The notes: generated from the letters alone by a model not told the origin. A stretch of DNA of 64,000 nt from Desulfovibrio cuneatus DSM 11391 (GCF_000430005.1 NZ_AUCY01000012.1:1-64000); one strand, 5' to 3'; positions 42,797-52,947 are shown, counted from the first letter of the stretch. Numbers and translations are program-made.

Positions 42797-43243
42797 ATTT
42801 TGCTTCACCCTGCGCGAAGAGTTACCCAAGCTTATGCAGGTGTCCCAAAAAAGTAAATACATTGTGTTTGGCAATCACCGCTGCACGTCTTTTCTCAGGG
42901 GAACACTTGCCCCCAGCACGTATTTTTTCACACCAGCAGAAAAATAATTGGCACACACTTTTACCATGGCTACCCAACCTTCCCCTTGTGCCAGAATATG
43001 CCAGGCACAAATTCATACCATTATCTTGTGTTTTTTCACCAGCGATTAGCTGGTTTTATTGTGGAAGCTCCACAAAATTGCCACTTTTTTCTCTTTCTTT
43101 ATTGCCTAAAAGTGGCGTATCATTCTATACGTTCTTCACTACCTCCCCCCTCTCTTCCACATGGTATGTCTTTTATGGTGCACCACGTTGATGTTGTACT
43201 TTACCCTCTGTTTTGAGAACACAGTAGGTATCAATACTGTCCA
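42797..43243. other. Gene-free region between proB and cheV
   Basis: Open frames here have no ribosome sites or protein-like composition. No clear promoter or RNA structure was found in this part. Confidence 0.4.
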
Positions 43244-43672
43244 GCTATCTTTTTGTTCTCTGCCAAGCATTACCTTAAAAGAGAGGACAACAAGAGGTGA
43301 TTATAAAGGCAAACGACACGCTACGCGGGCAATTTTGTAAGCAAAATAGCCCCAATGCTCTCCGGATTTGTAGCCGGAGGCATTGAGCAGGTGTGGCATG
43401 AGCACCATGGAACAATTGGGCACGTGTTAGAAGGTGCACCCTGGCTTTTCCCATAATGTTCGCTATTTGACCTAAATGAAAACACAGGGTTGGCCGATAC
43501 ATATGAATGACACAAGATATTACTTTCCGGCTATCTTTTTTGCTCTCTGCCAAGCGTTCCGCAAAAGGTGAGACAATAAGAGGTGACTGCAACCACAAAC
43601 AACACGCTACACGGGCAATTTTGCAAGCAAAATAGCCCCAATGCTCTCCTGCTTTTTAGCCAGAAAGCATTG
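43244..43672. repeat. Pair of about 140-base direct repeats upstream of cheV
   Basis: Unit 1 (43244-43385) and unit 2 (43529-43672) share CTATCTTTTT..CTCTGCCAAGCR, RTRAGAGGTGA, ACACGCTAC.CGGGCAATTTT and AAGCAAAATAGCCCCAATGC. Each ends in a family 4 hairpin (43353-43385 and 43639-43672) whose stem sequences differ but pair. The second lies 56 bases upstream of the cheV start. Confidence 0.75.
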
Positions 43673-43728
43673 GACAAAAGAAACAGCTTTGGCTGACGTC
43701 CATAACCATATGGCTAGAGGAAACACCC

Positions 43729-44679
43729 ATGTCGCACAATAATATTCTGCTTGAATCAGGCACCAACGAACTCGAAATTGTTGAGTTTTACATTGATGAA
43801 CCAGGGTACCGTGGTCATTATGGCGTAAACGTCGCCAAGGTTATTGAAATAATTCGTACCCAGCCCGTTACTTCCATGCCACAAATGCGCCACCCTGCCG
43901 TTATGGGGGCATTCCCCCACCGCGACGGCAAGGTTGTTCCCCTGGTGGACCTTGGCAAATATTTGATGAAGGGGGCCATTGACCAAAACAATGCCAAAAT
44001 TATTGTTACAGAGTTCAACTCCATTGTCACGGCCTTCCTTGTTTCCGGGGTAAACCGTATTCACCGGTTGAACTGGAACGAAGTGGAAGAACCGGGTGGC
44101 TTTTTGCAAAATATGAGCGAAAACACGGTAACCGGGGTTATTCGCCTGGAAGGCCGCGTTATTTTTATGGTGGACCTTGAAAATGTGGTGGCCAGCATAG
44201 ACCCTGCCCTGGCTATTAAACTGGCTGAATTCGCCCCCAAAACGGCGCTTGATTCAGAATACGTCATTTTGCATGCAGACGATTCCGGCAGCATACGTGC
44301 CCTGGTAAAGCGTATGCTTGAAAAAAGCGAACGTTTTAAGGTGGTGCAGGCCACCAGCGGGCAAGAAGCCTGGGACATTCTTATGCGCTATAAACAGCGC
44401 GTCCTGGATGAAGGCATTGCCCTGCGAGACGTTGTACAAGCCGTGGTGACCGATGTTGAAATGCCTCGCATGGACGGGCTTACCTTGTGCCGCCTCATCA
44501 AGGAAGACCCAATTCTGAAAGAATTGCCTGTGGCCCTCTTTTCTTCCCTCATTACGGAAAAGCTGGAGCACAAAGGCCTTTCCGTGGGGGCAGACGCCCA
44601 GTTTGCCAAACCGGACCTGCAGGCCCTAAGTACGAAAGTTATTGACCTCATTACCACAAAAGCTGCTGGCCACCATTAA
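43729..44679 (+). CDS. cheV: Chemotaxis coupling protein CheV (CheW-REC fusion)
   Basis: A 316-residue cytoplasmic protein. The N-terminal CheW-like domain (about 10-170; YGVNVAKVIEII, GKVVPLVDLGKYL) couples receptors to CheA. The C-terminal receiver domain (about 183-310) has HADDSGSIR (acidic pocket), the phosphorylation aspartate in VTDVEMPRMDG near residue 242, and the lysine in FAKPDL. Phosphorylation of CheV tunes adaptation. AGAGGAA precedes the ATG. It is followed 80 bases later by a chemoreceptor gene, so the two probably work together. Confidence 0.95.
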   Translation: MSHNNILLESGTNELEIVEFYIDEPGYRGHYGVNVAKVIEIIRTQPVTSMPQMRHPAVMGAFPHRDGKVVPLVDLGKYLMKGAIDQNNAKIIVTEFNSIVTAFLVSGVNRIHRLNWNEVEEPGGFLQNMSENTVTGVIRLEGRVIFMVDLENVVASIDPALAIKLAEFAPKTALDSEYVILHADDSGSIRALVKRMLEKSERFKVVQATSGQEAWDILMRYKQRVLDEGIALRDVVQAVVTDVEMPRMDGLTLCRLIKEDPILKELPVALFSSLITEKLEHKGLSVGADAQFAKPDLQALSTKVIDLITTKAAGHH

Positions 44680-44759
44680 CATACTCCCCAGCCAAACAAT
44701 GGGCACCAATAAGCGCATTCATGTTTGGCCAGGAAAAATATAAATGAGGGGAATTTGAA

Positions 44760-46787
44760 ATGCGCATTAACTTACTCGTAAAAATAGCAGTGGCTCCTGT
44801 ACTGGGCCTGATTATATTAGCAGCAAGCATTGCCTTTGGTGTGTACTATTACGTTGGTGCCGGGTTTGATGCCCAGGCAGCCCAGGAACTGGCAGGCAAC
44901 CAGCAGGCAGTTAGCAGCCAACTGGCAGACATGGAAAAACGTGTTCTGCTTGCCGCCCGCCTAGTGGCAGAACGGGGTGCCACTATTACAGCCCTTGAAA
45001 GTGGCAATGGGGCTGCGCTTGTGCCTTTTGCCCAAGAATTGGTGGGGCAACGGGGCGTGCACCTGGTAACCATTATTGATGCACAAGGCAACGTGCTGGC
45101 CCTTGGGCACACGGCCACCCAAGACAATTCCGTGAAAAATTTGCATGTGGTGCAAGAAGCGCTGCAAGGCAGAACCAGCGTAAGCATGGAACCCGGGGGA
45201 ACTGTGAAGCTGGCCATGCGCGCTGCCGTTCCCATTCAGCATAATGGCAAACTGCTTGGGGTAGCCATTGCCGGGTACAACCTGGGCGAAAACGACTTTG
45301 TGGATGGCATCAAGCAGCGCCTTGGGGCGGAAGCCACTGTATTTGCAGCGAACACCCGCATAGCCACAACCATTATGCAAAATGGCCAACGGGCTGTGGG
45401 CACAGCAATGGACAACGCAGCAGTGCTGGACCGTGTGCTGACCCAAAAACAAACGTTTACCGGACGCAACACCATTCTTGGTGCCCCTTACGACACCATA
45501 TACTGGCCGCTGCTTACCCCCACCGGGGAAGCCGTGGGCATGCTGTTCCTTGGGCAACCACGGGCCGCAATTGAACAAGCCGAACGCTCTGTTGTGGGCT
45601 CTGTTCTAGTTATCACCCTTGTTTTCCTTGTGTTGCTCAGCGTGTGTTTTGCCTTTATTGCCAGGTCCATAGTGCAGCCCATTCTGCAATCCACCAATTT
45701 TGCCAAGCAGGTTGCCGCAGGTAACCTTGAAGGCAAGCTGCACATTACTTCTGGCGATGAAGTGGCAGAACTGGCAGGAGCACTGAACACCATGGTGGGC
45801 GCACTGCGCAACATGATAACCACAGCCCAAACAAAAACAGATGAAGCCGCAAAACAGGCCGAAGCTGCCAGGGTTGCCATGAAAGAAGCAGATGCTGCCC
45901 GCCTGGCTGCCGAAAACGCCAAGCGAGAAGGCATGGTGCAGGCCGCCAACCGCATTGAAAGCATTATGGCCGAGGTGAGCGCTGCTTCCCACGACCTTGC
46001 CGGGGAAGTGACCCGCTCCAGTAACGGGGCAGAAGCCCAGGCCCACCGCATTATGGAAACAGCTTCAGCCATGGAGCAAATGAACACAACCGTGCTGGAA
46101 GTTGCCCGCAACGTTTCCAATGCGGCCCAGGTTGCCGGGCAAGCCAGTGGCCGTGCCCTGGAAGGCCGCGACACCGTAAAGAACATGTCCATTGGCATTA
46201 ATGGCATGCAGCAAAAGTCGCTTTCCCTCAAAGAAGAAATGAGCAGCCTTGGGCAGCTTGCTGAAAATACCGGGCAAATCTTGAATGTTATTTCGGAAAT
46301 TGCCGACCAGACAAACCTGTTGGCCTTGAACGCTGCCATTGAAGCGGCCCGTGCCGGGGAAGCCGGACGCGGCTTTGCCGTGGTAGCCGATGAAGTGCGC
46401 AAACTGGCGGAAAAAACCATGACCGCCACCAAGGAAGTGGGCGACGCCGTAAACCGCATTCAAGCTGGCACCAAAAGCAATATGCAGCATGTAGACAGCG
46501 TGAGCAGTAGCGTGGACCAACTGACAGAACTCGCCCATAGTTCTGATTCTCTGTTGCAGGACATTGCCTCATTGGTGGAAGGCGGAGCCCATGAAATGCG
46601 CCAAATAGCCACTGCCGTGGAAGAACAATCTGCCGCAAGCACCCTTATTAACCAGGCCGTGGAAGAAGTTTCCGGCATTTCACGCCAAACCGCCACAGCC
46701 ATGCAAAGCGCAGCGGAAATAGTGGAAGGCCTTGAAGGCCAAGTGAACGCCTTGCAACGCCTCATTGAAGAGCTGAAACGCGGGTAA
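44760..46787 (+). CDS. Methyl-accepting chemotaxis protein with periplasmic Cache sensor
   Basis: A 675-residue receptor. Membrane helix 1 spans residues 8-30 and a periplasmic Cache-type domain about 35-275 ([58 protein letters not shown]). Helix 2 spans about 281-303, then HAMP to about 355, a coiled-coil linker, and the signalling domain to the end with the hairpin tip [20 protein letters not shown]. Ligand unknown; Cache domains of this layout often bind small organic acids or amino acids. GAGGGG precedes the ATG. Confidence 0.94.
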   Translation: MRINLLVKIAVAPVLGLIILAASIAFGVYYYVGAGFDAQAAQELAGNQQAVSSQLADMEKRVLLAARLVAERGATITALESGNGAALVPFAQELVGQRGVHLVTIIDAQGNVLALGHTATQDNSVKNLHVVQEALQGRTSVSMEPGGTVKLAMRAAVPIQHNGKLLGVAIAGYNLGENDFVDGIKQRLGAEATVFAANTRIATTIMQNGQRAVGTAMDNAAVLDRVLTQKQTFTGRNTILGAPYDTIYWPLLTPTGEAVGMLFLGQPRAAIEQAERSVVGSVLVITLVFLVLLSVCFAFIARSIVQPILQSTNFAKQVAAGNLEGKLHITSGDEVAELAGALNTMVGALRNMITTAQTKTDEAAKQAEAARVAMKEADAARLAAENAKREGMVQAANRIESIMAEVSAASHDLAGEVTRSSNGAEAQAHRIMETASAMEQMNTTVLEVARNVSNAAQVAGQASGRALEGRDTVKNMSIGINGMQQKSLSLKEEMSSLGQLAENTGQILNVISEIADQTNLLALNAAIEAARAGEAGRGFAVVADEVRKLAEKTMTATKEVGDAVNRIQAGTKSNMQHVDSVSSSVDQLTELAHSSDSLLQDIASLVEGGAHEMRQIATAVEEQSAASTLINQAVEEVSGISRQTATAMQSAAEIVEGLEGQVNALQRLIEELKRG

Positions 46788-46808
46788 TCGCACGCCGCAC
46801 AAGTAAAC

Positions 46809-46855
46809 AAACCAAGGCCCTGCAAAGAATTTCTTTGCAGGGCCTTGGTTTTTAT
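46809..46855. terminator. Bidirectional terminator between the chemoreceptor and tex
   Basis: AAACCAAGGCCCTGCAAAGA and TCTTTGCAGGGCCTTGGTTT form a perfect 20-base stem with a short loop, T-rich on both strands. It serves the convergent genes on either side. Confidence 0.92.
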
Positions 46856-46875
46856 GCAGAATAACGCTGTGCTTC

Positions 46876-49230
46876 CTACCCGCGCTTCAGGCTGGCAAAG
46901 GGGTTGTTAAACCCGCCGCCGCCAGATTGTTCTGGGCGCTGCTGGCTGTTTTTGCGGCTCTCATCCCTGCCCCCCTGCGGGGGGCGGGCATGCCCTTTGC
47001 CCTGGTCACCCTTGCGTTGCGGCTGGCCGTGCTGTTCCGGCCTGCGCGGGCGTTCCGGCTGCCGTGCCCTGTCTTGCTGGCCACCAGCTTCCCCGCGGGG
47101 GGCAGCGCCTTCGCCCGTGCGCATGGTCAGGGAAATGCGCTTGCGCGGGGCGTCCACTTCCAGCACCGTCACAAACACTTCCTGGCGCACCGCAACCACG
47201 GTGTGTGGGTCGCTTACATACTGGTCAGCAAGCTGGCTGATGTGCACAAGGCCGTCCTGGTGCACGCCAATGTCCACAAAGGCCCCAAAATTGGTGACGT
47301 TGGTGACAATGCCGGGCAGGCGCATACCCGGTTGCAGGTCTTGCATGGTGGTCACGGCTTCATTAAAGGCAAAGGCGCTGAAGGCCGCACGGGGGTCGCG
47401 CCCCGGCTTTTCCAGTTCTTTCAGAATATCGGTAATGGTGGGCAGGCCAAAGCGGTCGTCCACATACTCTTCAGGCCGCAGCTTGCGGCGTGTTTCTTCC
47501 TGCTGCACCAAATCGCTAGGGGTGCAACCCAGGTTTTTGGCCATGCGCTGCACCACGGGGTACGATTCCGGGTGCACGGCAGAAGCATCCAGCGGGTTTT
47601 CCCCGCCCCGAATGCGCAAAAATCCGGCGGCCTGCTCAAAGGCCTTGGGGCCAAGGCGTGGCACTTTCAGCAAGTCTTTACGCTGGCGGAAAGGGCCATT
47701 GGCGTCGCGGTAGGCCACAATGTTGGTGGCAAGGGAAGGCCCAAGGCCGGAAACGTGGGCCAAAAGCAGGGCGCTGGCGGTATTTACATCTACCCCCACA
47801 GCGTTCACGCAGCTTTCCACCACATCGGTAAGGCTTTGCTTTAAGGTGGTCTGGTCCACGTCGTGCTGGTACTGCCCCACCCCAATGGCCTTGGGGTCAA
47901 TTTTCACCAGTTCAGCCAGGGGGTCCATAAGGCGGCGCCCAATGGAAATGGCCCCGCGCACTGTCAAATCAAGGTCAGGGAATTCTTTGCGGGCTGTTTC
48001 GGAAGCAGAATACACGCTCGCACCGCTTTCGCTTACCACCACAATGGGAATACTCAGGCCAAGGCCGCGGGCCAATGCCTCCGACTCCCGGCTGGCAGTA
48101 CCGTTGCCAATGGCAATAGCTTCTGCCCCAAAGCGGCTGGCCAGGGCTTGTAACTTGCTGGTGGCTTCTGCCCGCTGGTTATCGCTCAGTATATACACCA
48201 CATCATGGTGCAGCAGTTTCCCCTGGGCGTCCAGGCAGGCCACCTTGCAGCCTGTACGGAAACCGGGGTCTAAAGCCAGCACCCGCTTTTGCCCCAGGGG
48301 GGAATCCAGCAGCAGGCCGCGCAGGTTGCGGGCAAACACGCCAATGGCCTCTTTTTCCGCCTTTTCCCGCAAGGTATTACGCAGTTCCGTTTCCATGGCA
48401 GGGGCCAGCAGGCGCTTGTAGCCGTCTTCCACAGCAGCACGCACTTCCTGCCCTGCCGGGGAACTATTACGGCAAAACTGGCTGCACAGGGCGTTCAGGG
48501 CCAATTCTGGCTCTGGCTGCACTTTCAGGGTTAAAAACCCTTCATTTTCACCGCGCAGCATGGCCAGCACCCGGTGCCCGGCAGCCTGGGCCGCAGGTTC
48601 TTCCCACTGGAAATAATCGCGGAACTTGGCCCCTTCTTCTTCCTTGGCCTTGGTAACCGTACTGGCAAACAAGGCCTTGCGCAAGAACAGTTCCCGCATG
48701 GCAGTGCGGGCTTCGGCATTTTCGTTCACCAGTTCGGCAATAATATCCCGCGCTCCGGCCAGGGCTTCTTCCACACTGGCCACCCCTTTTTCCGCATCCA
48801 CAAAGGCCTGGGCAGCCTCGGCTGGCTGCATGCCCGCCTGCTGCTCCAGCAAGGCAAGGGCCAGTGGTTCCAGCCCTTTTTCCCGTGCCATCATGGCCCT
48901 GGTGCGCCGCTTGGGGCGGTAGGGCAGGTAAATGTCTTCCAGCAGTGCCATGGTACTGGCCCCTTGCACCGCCGCTTCAAGTTCGGCAGAAAGCAGCCCG
49001 CGCTCTTCCAGGGAGGCCCGAATGGCTGTTTTGCGTTCTGCCAACTGGCGCAGTTGGGAAAGCCTGTCGCGCACGGCAGTAATGACTACTTCATCGAGGG
49101 AGCCGTGGGCTTCCTTGCGGTAGCGGGCAATAAAGGGAATGGTGGCCCCTTCGTCCAGCAGGGCGGCAACTGCGGCGCACTGTTGTGGAGCAATGGCAAG
49201 TTCCTGGGCAATGGTAGAAAAATCGTTCAT
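46876..49230 (-). CDS. tex: Tex-family RNA-binding transcription accessory protein
   Basis: A 784-residue protein. The N-terminal helical part (about 1-200) is followed by a YqgF/RNase H-like domain (VLALDPGFRTGCKVACLD), helix-hairpin-helix motifs (NTASALLLAHVSGLGPSLA, LLKVPRLGPKAFEQ) and a C-terminal S1 domain (GMRLPGIVTNVTNFGAFVDI, about 640-710). After it is a basic, Gly/Arg/Gln-rich tail of about 75 residues ending FNNPFASLKRG, longer than in many Tex proteins. The start ATG at 49230 is the family N-terminus (MNDFSTIAQEL), though no clear ribosome site is seen. Confidence 0.94.
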   Translation of the reverse strand: MNDFSTIAQELAIAPQQCAAVAALLDEGATIPFIARYRKEAHGSLDEVVITAVRDRLSQLRQLAERKTAIRASLEERGLLSAELEAAVQGASTMALLEDIYLPYRPKRRTRAMMAREKGLEPLALALLEQQAGMQPAEAAQAFVDAEKGVASVEEALAGARDIIAELVNENAEARTAMRELFLRKALFASTVTKAKEEEGAKFRDYFQWEEPAAQAAGHRVLAMLRGENEGFLTLKVQPEPELALNALCSQFCRNSSPAGQEVRAAVEDGYKRLLAPAMETELRNTLREKAEKEAIGVFARNLRGLLLDSPLGQKRVLALDPGFRTGCKVACLDAQGKLLHHDVVYILSDNQRAEATSKLQALASRFGAEAIAIGNGTASRESEALARGLGLSIPIVVVSESGASVYSASETARKEFPDLDLTVRGAISIGRRLMDPLAELVKIDPKAIGVGQYQHDVDQTTLKQSLTDVVESCVNAVGVDVNTASALLLAHVSGLGPSLATNIVAYRDANGPFRQRKDLLKVPRLGPKAFEQAAGFLRIRGGENPLDASAVHPESYPVVQRMAKNLGCTPSDLVQQEETRRKLRPEEYVDDRFGLPTITDILKELEKPGRDPRAAFSAFAFNEAVTTMQDLQPGMRLPGIVTNVTNFGAFVDIGVHQDGLVHISQLADQYVSDPHTVVAVRQEVFVTVLEVDAPRKRISLTMRTGEGAAPRGEAGGQQDRARQPERPRRPEQHGQPQRKGDQGKGHARPPQGGRDESRKNSQQRPEQSGGGGFNNPFASLKRG

Positions 49231-49344
49231 GGGCAAATGGGGGGTGTGTACGGGGGCACGGGTAAAAAGTGGAGGAAACACCATGGCCCAAAGGCACACA
49301 CAACGCGCCTTTGGGCCACAGCAAAGAAGGCAAAAATAGCCTGC

Positions 49345-50076
49345 TTACCCCTGGTATGCTGTATTATCAATAATCCAGCAGAGTTTACCGTTGTGCGGGC
49401 GTACCATTTGGGCTGGCAGCATGGGGGCAGCCATCAGGTTCAGGGCGGTGGTGAGCACGTGGTTCTTTTCCCTGCCGGAAGCCAGAAAAACGCAGCAGCG
49501 GCAGTTGTTCAGCACGGGCAGGGTCATGGTAAGGCGGCTTTTTTTCAGCTTGGGAATATAGGCGTCCATGACAAGGCGTTTTTTTTCTGCCATTGCCGGG
49601 TCGCCAGGGTACAAAGAAGCGGTGTGGCCGTCTGAGCCAACGCCAAGAATGACGCAGTCGAACCGGGGCAGTTCACCTTCTTTCAAGGAAAAGTGGTCTT
49701 GCAACAGTTTTTCATAATCCAGGGCGGCTTTTTCAGGGTGTTCTTCGCCTTTCATACGGTAAAAACGGGTGGCTTCCACCTTGGAAAGCAGCTCCTGCCG
49801 TGCTGCACGGTAATTGCTTTCTTCACTTTCAATGGAAACGCAGCGCTCGTCCACCCAATATACCATGGTATTGGCCCAGTCTATTTTGGTGGCCCAGTCC
49901 GGGTGCGATAACAGGCGGAAAAGAGGCAGTGGCGTTTTCCCACCGGAAATGGCCAGGGAGAACACCCCGCGCTCTGCAATGGCGGCTTTGCTTTGTTCCA
50001 CCATAAGGAGTGCGGCCTGTTCTGCCATTTGTTCTACGTCAGCAGCTACATACAAAGAAAGATGTGTTGTAATCAT
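49345..50076 (-). CDS. pgl: 6-phosphogluconolactonase
   Basis: A 243-residue protein of the DevB/NagB-like fold. Motifs: FSLAISGGKTPLPLFRLL, VYWVDERCVSIESEESNY and the catalytic histidine in CVILGVGSDGHTASLYPG. It hydrolyses 6-phosphogluconolactone in the oxidative pentose phosphate pathway. The start at 50076 fits the family N-terminus; the 58-codon upstream extension is rejected. It is alone here, with no zwf or gnd neighbour. Confidence 0.93.
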   Translation of the reverse strand: MITTHLSLYVAADVEQMAEQAALLMVEQSKAAIAERGVFSLAISGGKTPLPLFRLLSHPDWATKIDWANTMVYWVDERCVSIESEESNYRAARQELLSKVEATRFYRMKGEEHPEKAALDYEKLLQDHFSLKEGELPRFDCVILGVGSDGHTASLYPGDPAMAEKKRLVMDAYIPKLKKSRLTMTLPVLNNCRCCVFLASGREKNHVLTTALNLMAAPMLPAQMVRPHNGKLCWIIDNTAYQG

Positions 50077-50515
50077 AACCTGAGCCCGGTTCCTGTATAA
50101 TTGGGTGAATGGGTGGGGCCTTGCGTCCTTTGGCCATGCCGGGAAAAATGAGAAGGCAATTGCTTCCGGCGTTGTCAACCATGGTGAAAGGTATACCGAA
50201 AGAGCCAAAAGGGCAAGGTACACGCATACTTCTTGGTTCTCTTGATACAATGAGTACAGATTGTTTCAACAGACACACCTAAAAAGGCCCGATAACCCGG
50301 CACAAAGTATTTGCCCGGCGCGGCGAAATAAAGGAACCGCAGGACAATAGACAATAACACATGGACGAGACACAAGAAAAGGAGTATCCTATTCAAAATA
50401 TACGCTCTTATATGCGCTTTTGTTTTACCTTCTGCTCTTGTACCCAATTCGCCACACACTACCCAAACGGCATGTACCTGCGCTGGCCGCAGCCATGCCA
50501 CTACAGGAGGACACC
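50077..50515. other. Divergent intergenic region between pgl and the secreted protein; no gene
   Basis: Open frames on both strands lack ribosome sites. It contains no recognised repeat. Promoters for both flanking genes must lie here, but none could be chosen with confidence. Confidence 0.4.
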
Positions 50516-50965
50516 ATGAAGAAATCATTATTGGTTTTACTGCCAGCCCTGGCCCTGCTCTGTAGCCCCTTGCCCGCAGCAGGGGCAGCACCCACTGCGG
50601 CGGAAACACAAAACAGCGCCGGGGCAACCCCGCAATTGCGGGCAGACCACGCCCCCGTGGTGCAAATGCGCCACTGGCAAGCTTCCACCAAAGAAGAAAA
50701 GCAGGCCTTCCTGGCAGGCATGGTGACCATGCTGGAACTGGAAAAAGAATGGCAACGGCGTGATGGCCGCAAGCCCCTGCCTTTTGACAAAAGCCTGAAC
50801 AGTGCCTGGATGCATGGATTGAACGGGCAAACCCTGGATTCCTTGATTAATGTGCTGGACGCACACGCCAAGGCAAAGCCCCAAGACATGAACAGGCCCG
50901 TAGTGGAAGTGCTGTGGTACCTGTATGCCCAGCCTGCAAAAGATGCCGCTAAAAAAGGAAAATAA
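50516..50965 (+). CDS. Small secreted protein, unrecognised
   Basis: A 149-residue protein with a clear signal peptide (MKKSLLVLLPALALLCSPLP, cleavage near AGA-A at residue 24) and a strong AGGAGG eight bases before the ATG. The mature part has a low-complexity start, then a helical region with RHWQASTKEEKQAFLAGMV, LELEKEWQ and PVVEVLWYLYAQPAKDA. The pattern (conserved tryptophan in an early motif, then several helices) resembles small periplasmic proteins with an EF-hand-like or Rap1a-like helical fold, but no motif is definite. Function unknown. Confidence 0.75.
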   Translation: MKKSLLVLLPALALLCSPLPAAGAAPTAAETQNSAGATPQLRADHAPVVQMRHWQASTKEEKQAFLAGMVTMLELEKEWQRRDGRKPLPFDKSLNSAWMHGLNGQTLDSLINVLDAHAKAKPQDMNRPVVEVLWYLYAQPAKDAAKKGK

Positions 50966-51026
50966 TCCCCTGCTACTTGCGCAACATACAAACGGATACC
51001 CCCTGTTGCAGGCAACAAGACCATAT

Positions 51027-51215
51027 TTAAGACTATTGCATAATAGTCTTAAAGCGACTTCCCGCAGGGAAGACGCTCCAAAAAGCACGAGTAAAGGAAA
51101 TTAATTTTCCTGTAAAATGAGTGTGTTTTGTGACTTAGGCCATATTTCGCTCTGCGCAGGCAGAGGGAAATATGATGGAAAAAGCACGTAAAACGTAGTT
51201 TTGCAATGGTCTTTA
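51027..51215. repeat. Family 2 element with nested palindromes upstream of the lipoprotein gene
   Basis: The left end is a perfect dyad TTAAGACTATT/AATAGTCTTAA (51027-51052). Inside are GGAAATTAATTTTCC and a stem CATATTTC-CTCTGC/GCAGAG-GAAATATG (51138-51172). The right end is AAAACGTAGTTTTGCAATGG then TCTT. The element stops 18 bases before the lipoprotein start, so it may supply its leader. Confidence 0.65.
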
Positions 51216-51232
51216 TTGAGAGGAGAAATACC

Positions 51233-51469
51233 ATGAAAGCATTTATTATAAGCTGTTTATTGGCTGGCGGGCTTTGCCTTGGCGCAGCAGGCTGCACAAA
51301 CATGAATAAAACCCAGCAAGGTGCCTTAAGCGGCGCAGCCATTGGCGCTGGTGCCGGGGCAGGCATTGCCGCCATTTCCGGTGGCAGTGTGGGCACCGGG
51401 GCTGCCGTGGGTGGTGCCCTTGGTGGTGTTGCTGGCGGCATTCAGGGCCGCAACCAGTCACGCTGGTAG
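51233..51469 (+). CDS. Glycine-zipper lipoprotein
   Basis: A 78-residue protein. The signal MKAFIISCLLAGGLCLGAAG is followed by the lipobox cysteine (AAGC, residue 21). The mature part is dominated by a glycine zipper (GAAIGAGAGAGIAA, GGSVGTGAAVGGALGGVAGG) ending QGRNQSRW, like OsmB/YMGG proteins that insert in or brace the outer membrane. GAGAGGAG precedes the ATG. It is probably expressed under envelope stress in relatives, but there is no direct evidence here. Confidence 0.85.
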   Translation: MKAFIISCLLAGGLCLGAAGCTNMNKTQQGALSGAAIGAGAGAGIAAISGGSVGTGAAVGGALGGVAGGIQGRNQSRW

Positions 51470-51511
51470 AACAGAGAGAAATTTTTGGTTTTTCCGTGAT
51501 TTCTTACCACC

Positions 51512-51557
51512 TTGTAATGCTCTGGTCACTGCAAAAGCGGTTGCCAGAGCATTACAA
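51512..51557. repeat. Family 4 hairpin after the lipoprotein gene
   Basis: TTGTAATGCTCTGG (51512-51525) pairs with CCAGAGCATTACAA (51544-51557) around an inner GTCAC/GTTG-type part. It shares AATGCT/AGCATT with the other family 4 stems. Confidence 0.6.
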
Positions 51558-51561
51558 CCTT

Positions 51562-51607
51562 AAGACTATGGAAAAAACACGCAAAACATAGTTTTGCAAT
51601 GGTCTTA
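51562..51607. repeat. Short family 2 element
   Basis: TTAAGACTATGG at the left and CATAGTTTTGCAATGGTCTT at the right, 46 bases in all; a compact version of the 51027 element. Confidence 0.6.
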
Positions 51608-51695
51608 CATTACACTGCGCTTCCATGCCGGCCGTGCTGCAACCACAGCAGGGCATTTTTTTCACATAAATTTGGGGGCAAAGAGCCTGTGTGGG

Positions 51696-51724
51696 TTGAA
51701 GAAGCGCGTTTCTTTTTGTACTAT
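51696..51724 (+). promoter_or_regulatory. Sigma-70-type promoter of the aminotransferase gene
   Basis: TTGAAG (51696-51701), a 17-base spacer and TACTAT (51719-51724). The predicted start near 51731 leaves a leader of about 22 bases containing the AAGGA ribosome site. Confidence 0.55.
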
Positions 51725-51752
51725 TGAAAAAAATACGGAAAGGACCACCCAC

Positions 51753-52919
51753 ATGCTCAATAAACCGCGTTTGCTCACCCCCGGCCCCACCCCACTGCCT
51801 GAACGTGTGCGCCTTGCCATGGCCCACGACATGATTCACCACCGCAAGGCGCAGTTTAAAGCCCTGTTTGGCGAGGTGCAAACAGGCCTGAAAGAACTTT
51901 TTGGCACAACTCAAGTGGTACTGCCCATGGCCGCTTCCGGCACCGGGGCCATGGCAGCCGCCGTGACAGGCTTGTTCCAGCCGGGTGAAACTGTACTGGT
52001 GGTGGAAGCTGGGCGCTTTGCCGAACGCTGGTCTGAAATTTGCCGTATGCACGGCATTCATGTAGTGGTCATTACTGTTCCCTGGGGCGAAGGGGTTGCC
52101 CCGCAAGCTGTGCAAAAAGCACTTGCCGCCCACCCGGAAGCTTCCGGGGTGCTTATGCAGCTTTCAGAAACTTCCACCGGGGTGCAGCACCCGGTAAAAG
52201 AAGTGGCCGCCATAACCCGTGAAAGCAAGGCCCTGTTGGTGGTAGACGGCATTTCCGGTGTTTCCATTGCCCCCTGCCCCATGGACGCCTGGGGCATTGA
52301 CTGCCTGGTTACGGGCTCCCAAAAAGGCCTTATGCTGCCCCCTGGCCTTGCGCTGTTGGCCTTTTCAGGCCGGGCCTGGCAAAAGGCAGAAGGCGTGCCC
52401 CCGTGCAATTTCTATTTCAACCTGCTGGCTGAACGTGAAAATTGTTTGAAAAACCAAACAAATTTCACCACCCCGGTAAGTCTTATTGTGGGCCTGCGGG
52501 AAAGCCTTGCCATGTTCCGCGAAACAGGGCTTGAAGCTGTGTACCGCAAGCAGTGGGCCCTTACCCGCATGGTACGTGCCAGCGTGAAGGCCATGGGCCT
52601 TACCCTGTATGCCCCCACCCATTTTGCCTGGGGCGTTACCAGCATTTTACTGCCGGAAGCCATGAATGCCAGCACCCTTGTGGCCCATGCCACCAGCCAG
52701 CATGGTGTTATTTTTGCCGCAGGGCAGGGCCACATGAAAGACCGCATGGTGCGCTTTGGGCACATGGGCTGGGTGGATTATGGCGACATTTTGGCCGGGC
52801 TGCATGCCCTGGCTGCCTCCTATGTAGCCCTTGGCGGGTTTATTTCCTGCCGTGACTACCTGGAACAGGGCCTGGTGGCCTACCACACTGCGTTGCAGGA
52901 ACCCATTACCCTGGTTTAA
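51753..52919 (+). CDS. Class V PLP aminotransferase (serine-pyruvate/alanine-glyoxylate type)
   Basis: A 388-residue fold-type I PLP enzyme. It begins LLTPGPTPLPERVRLAM, as is typical of alanine-glyoxylate and serine-pyruvate aminotransferases. It has MAASGTGAMAAAV (cofactor phosphate loop), VVDGISGVSIAPCPMDAWGI (aspartate that holds the pyridine nitrogen) and the Schiff-base lysine in VTGSQKGLMLPPGL. The C-terminus carries RFGHMGWVDYGDI. In anaerobes such enzymes often make serine, glycine or aspartate-family products; exact substrates cannot be assigned. It begins a plus-strand group with DUF1844 and argC. Confidence 0.9.
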   Translation: MLNKPRLLTPGPTPLPERVRLAMAHDMIHHRKAQFKALFGEVQTGLKELFGTTQVVLPMAASGTGAMAAAVTGLFQPGETVLVVEAGRFAERWSEICRMHGIHVVVITVPWGEGVAPQAVQKALAAHPEASGVLMQLSETSTGVQHPVKEVAAITRESKALLVVDGISGVSIAPCPMDAWGIDCLVTGSQKGLMLPPGLALLAFSGRAWQKAEGVPPCNFYFNLLAERENCLKNQTNFTTPVSLIVGLRESLAMFRETGLEAVYRKQWALTRMVRASVKAMGLTLYAPTHFAWGVTSILLPEAMNASTLVAHATSQHGVIFAAGQGHMKDRMVRFGHMGWVDYGDILAGLHALAASYVALGGFISCRDYLEQGLVAYHTALQEPITLV

Positions 52920-52947
52920 GCACCGGCTGCCAAATAAGGAAATTCCC

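Noticed and set aside
42862-43216. Small open frames between proB and cheV
   Set aside because: No ribosome site, odd composition and overlap with repeat sequence.
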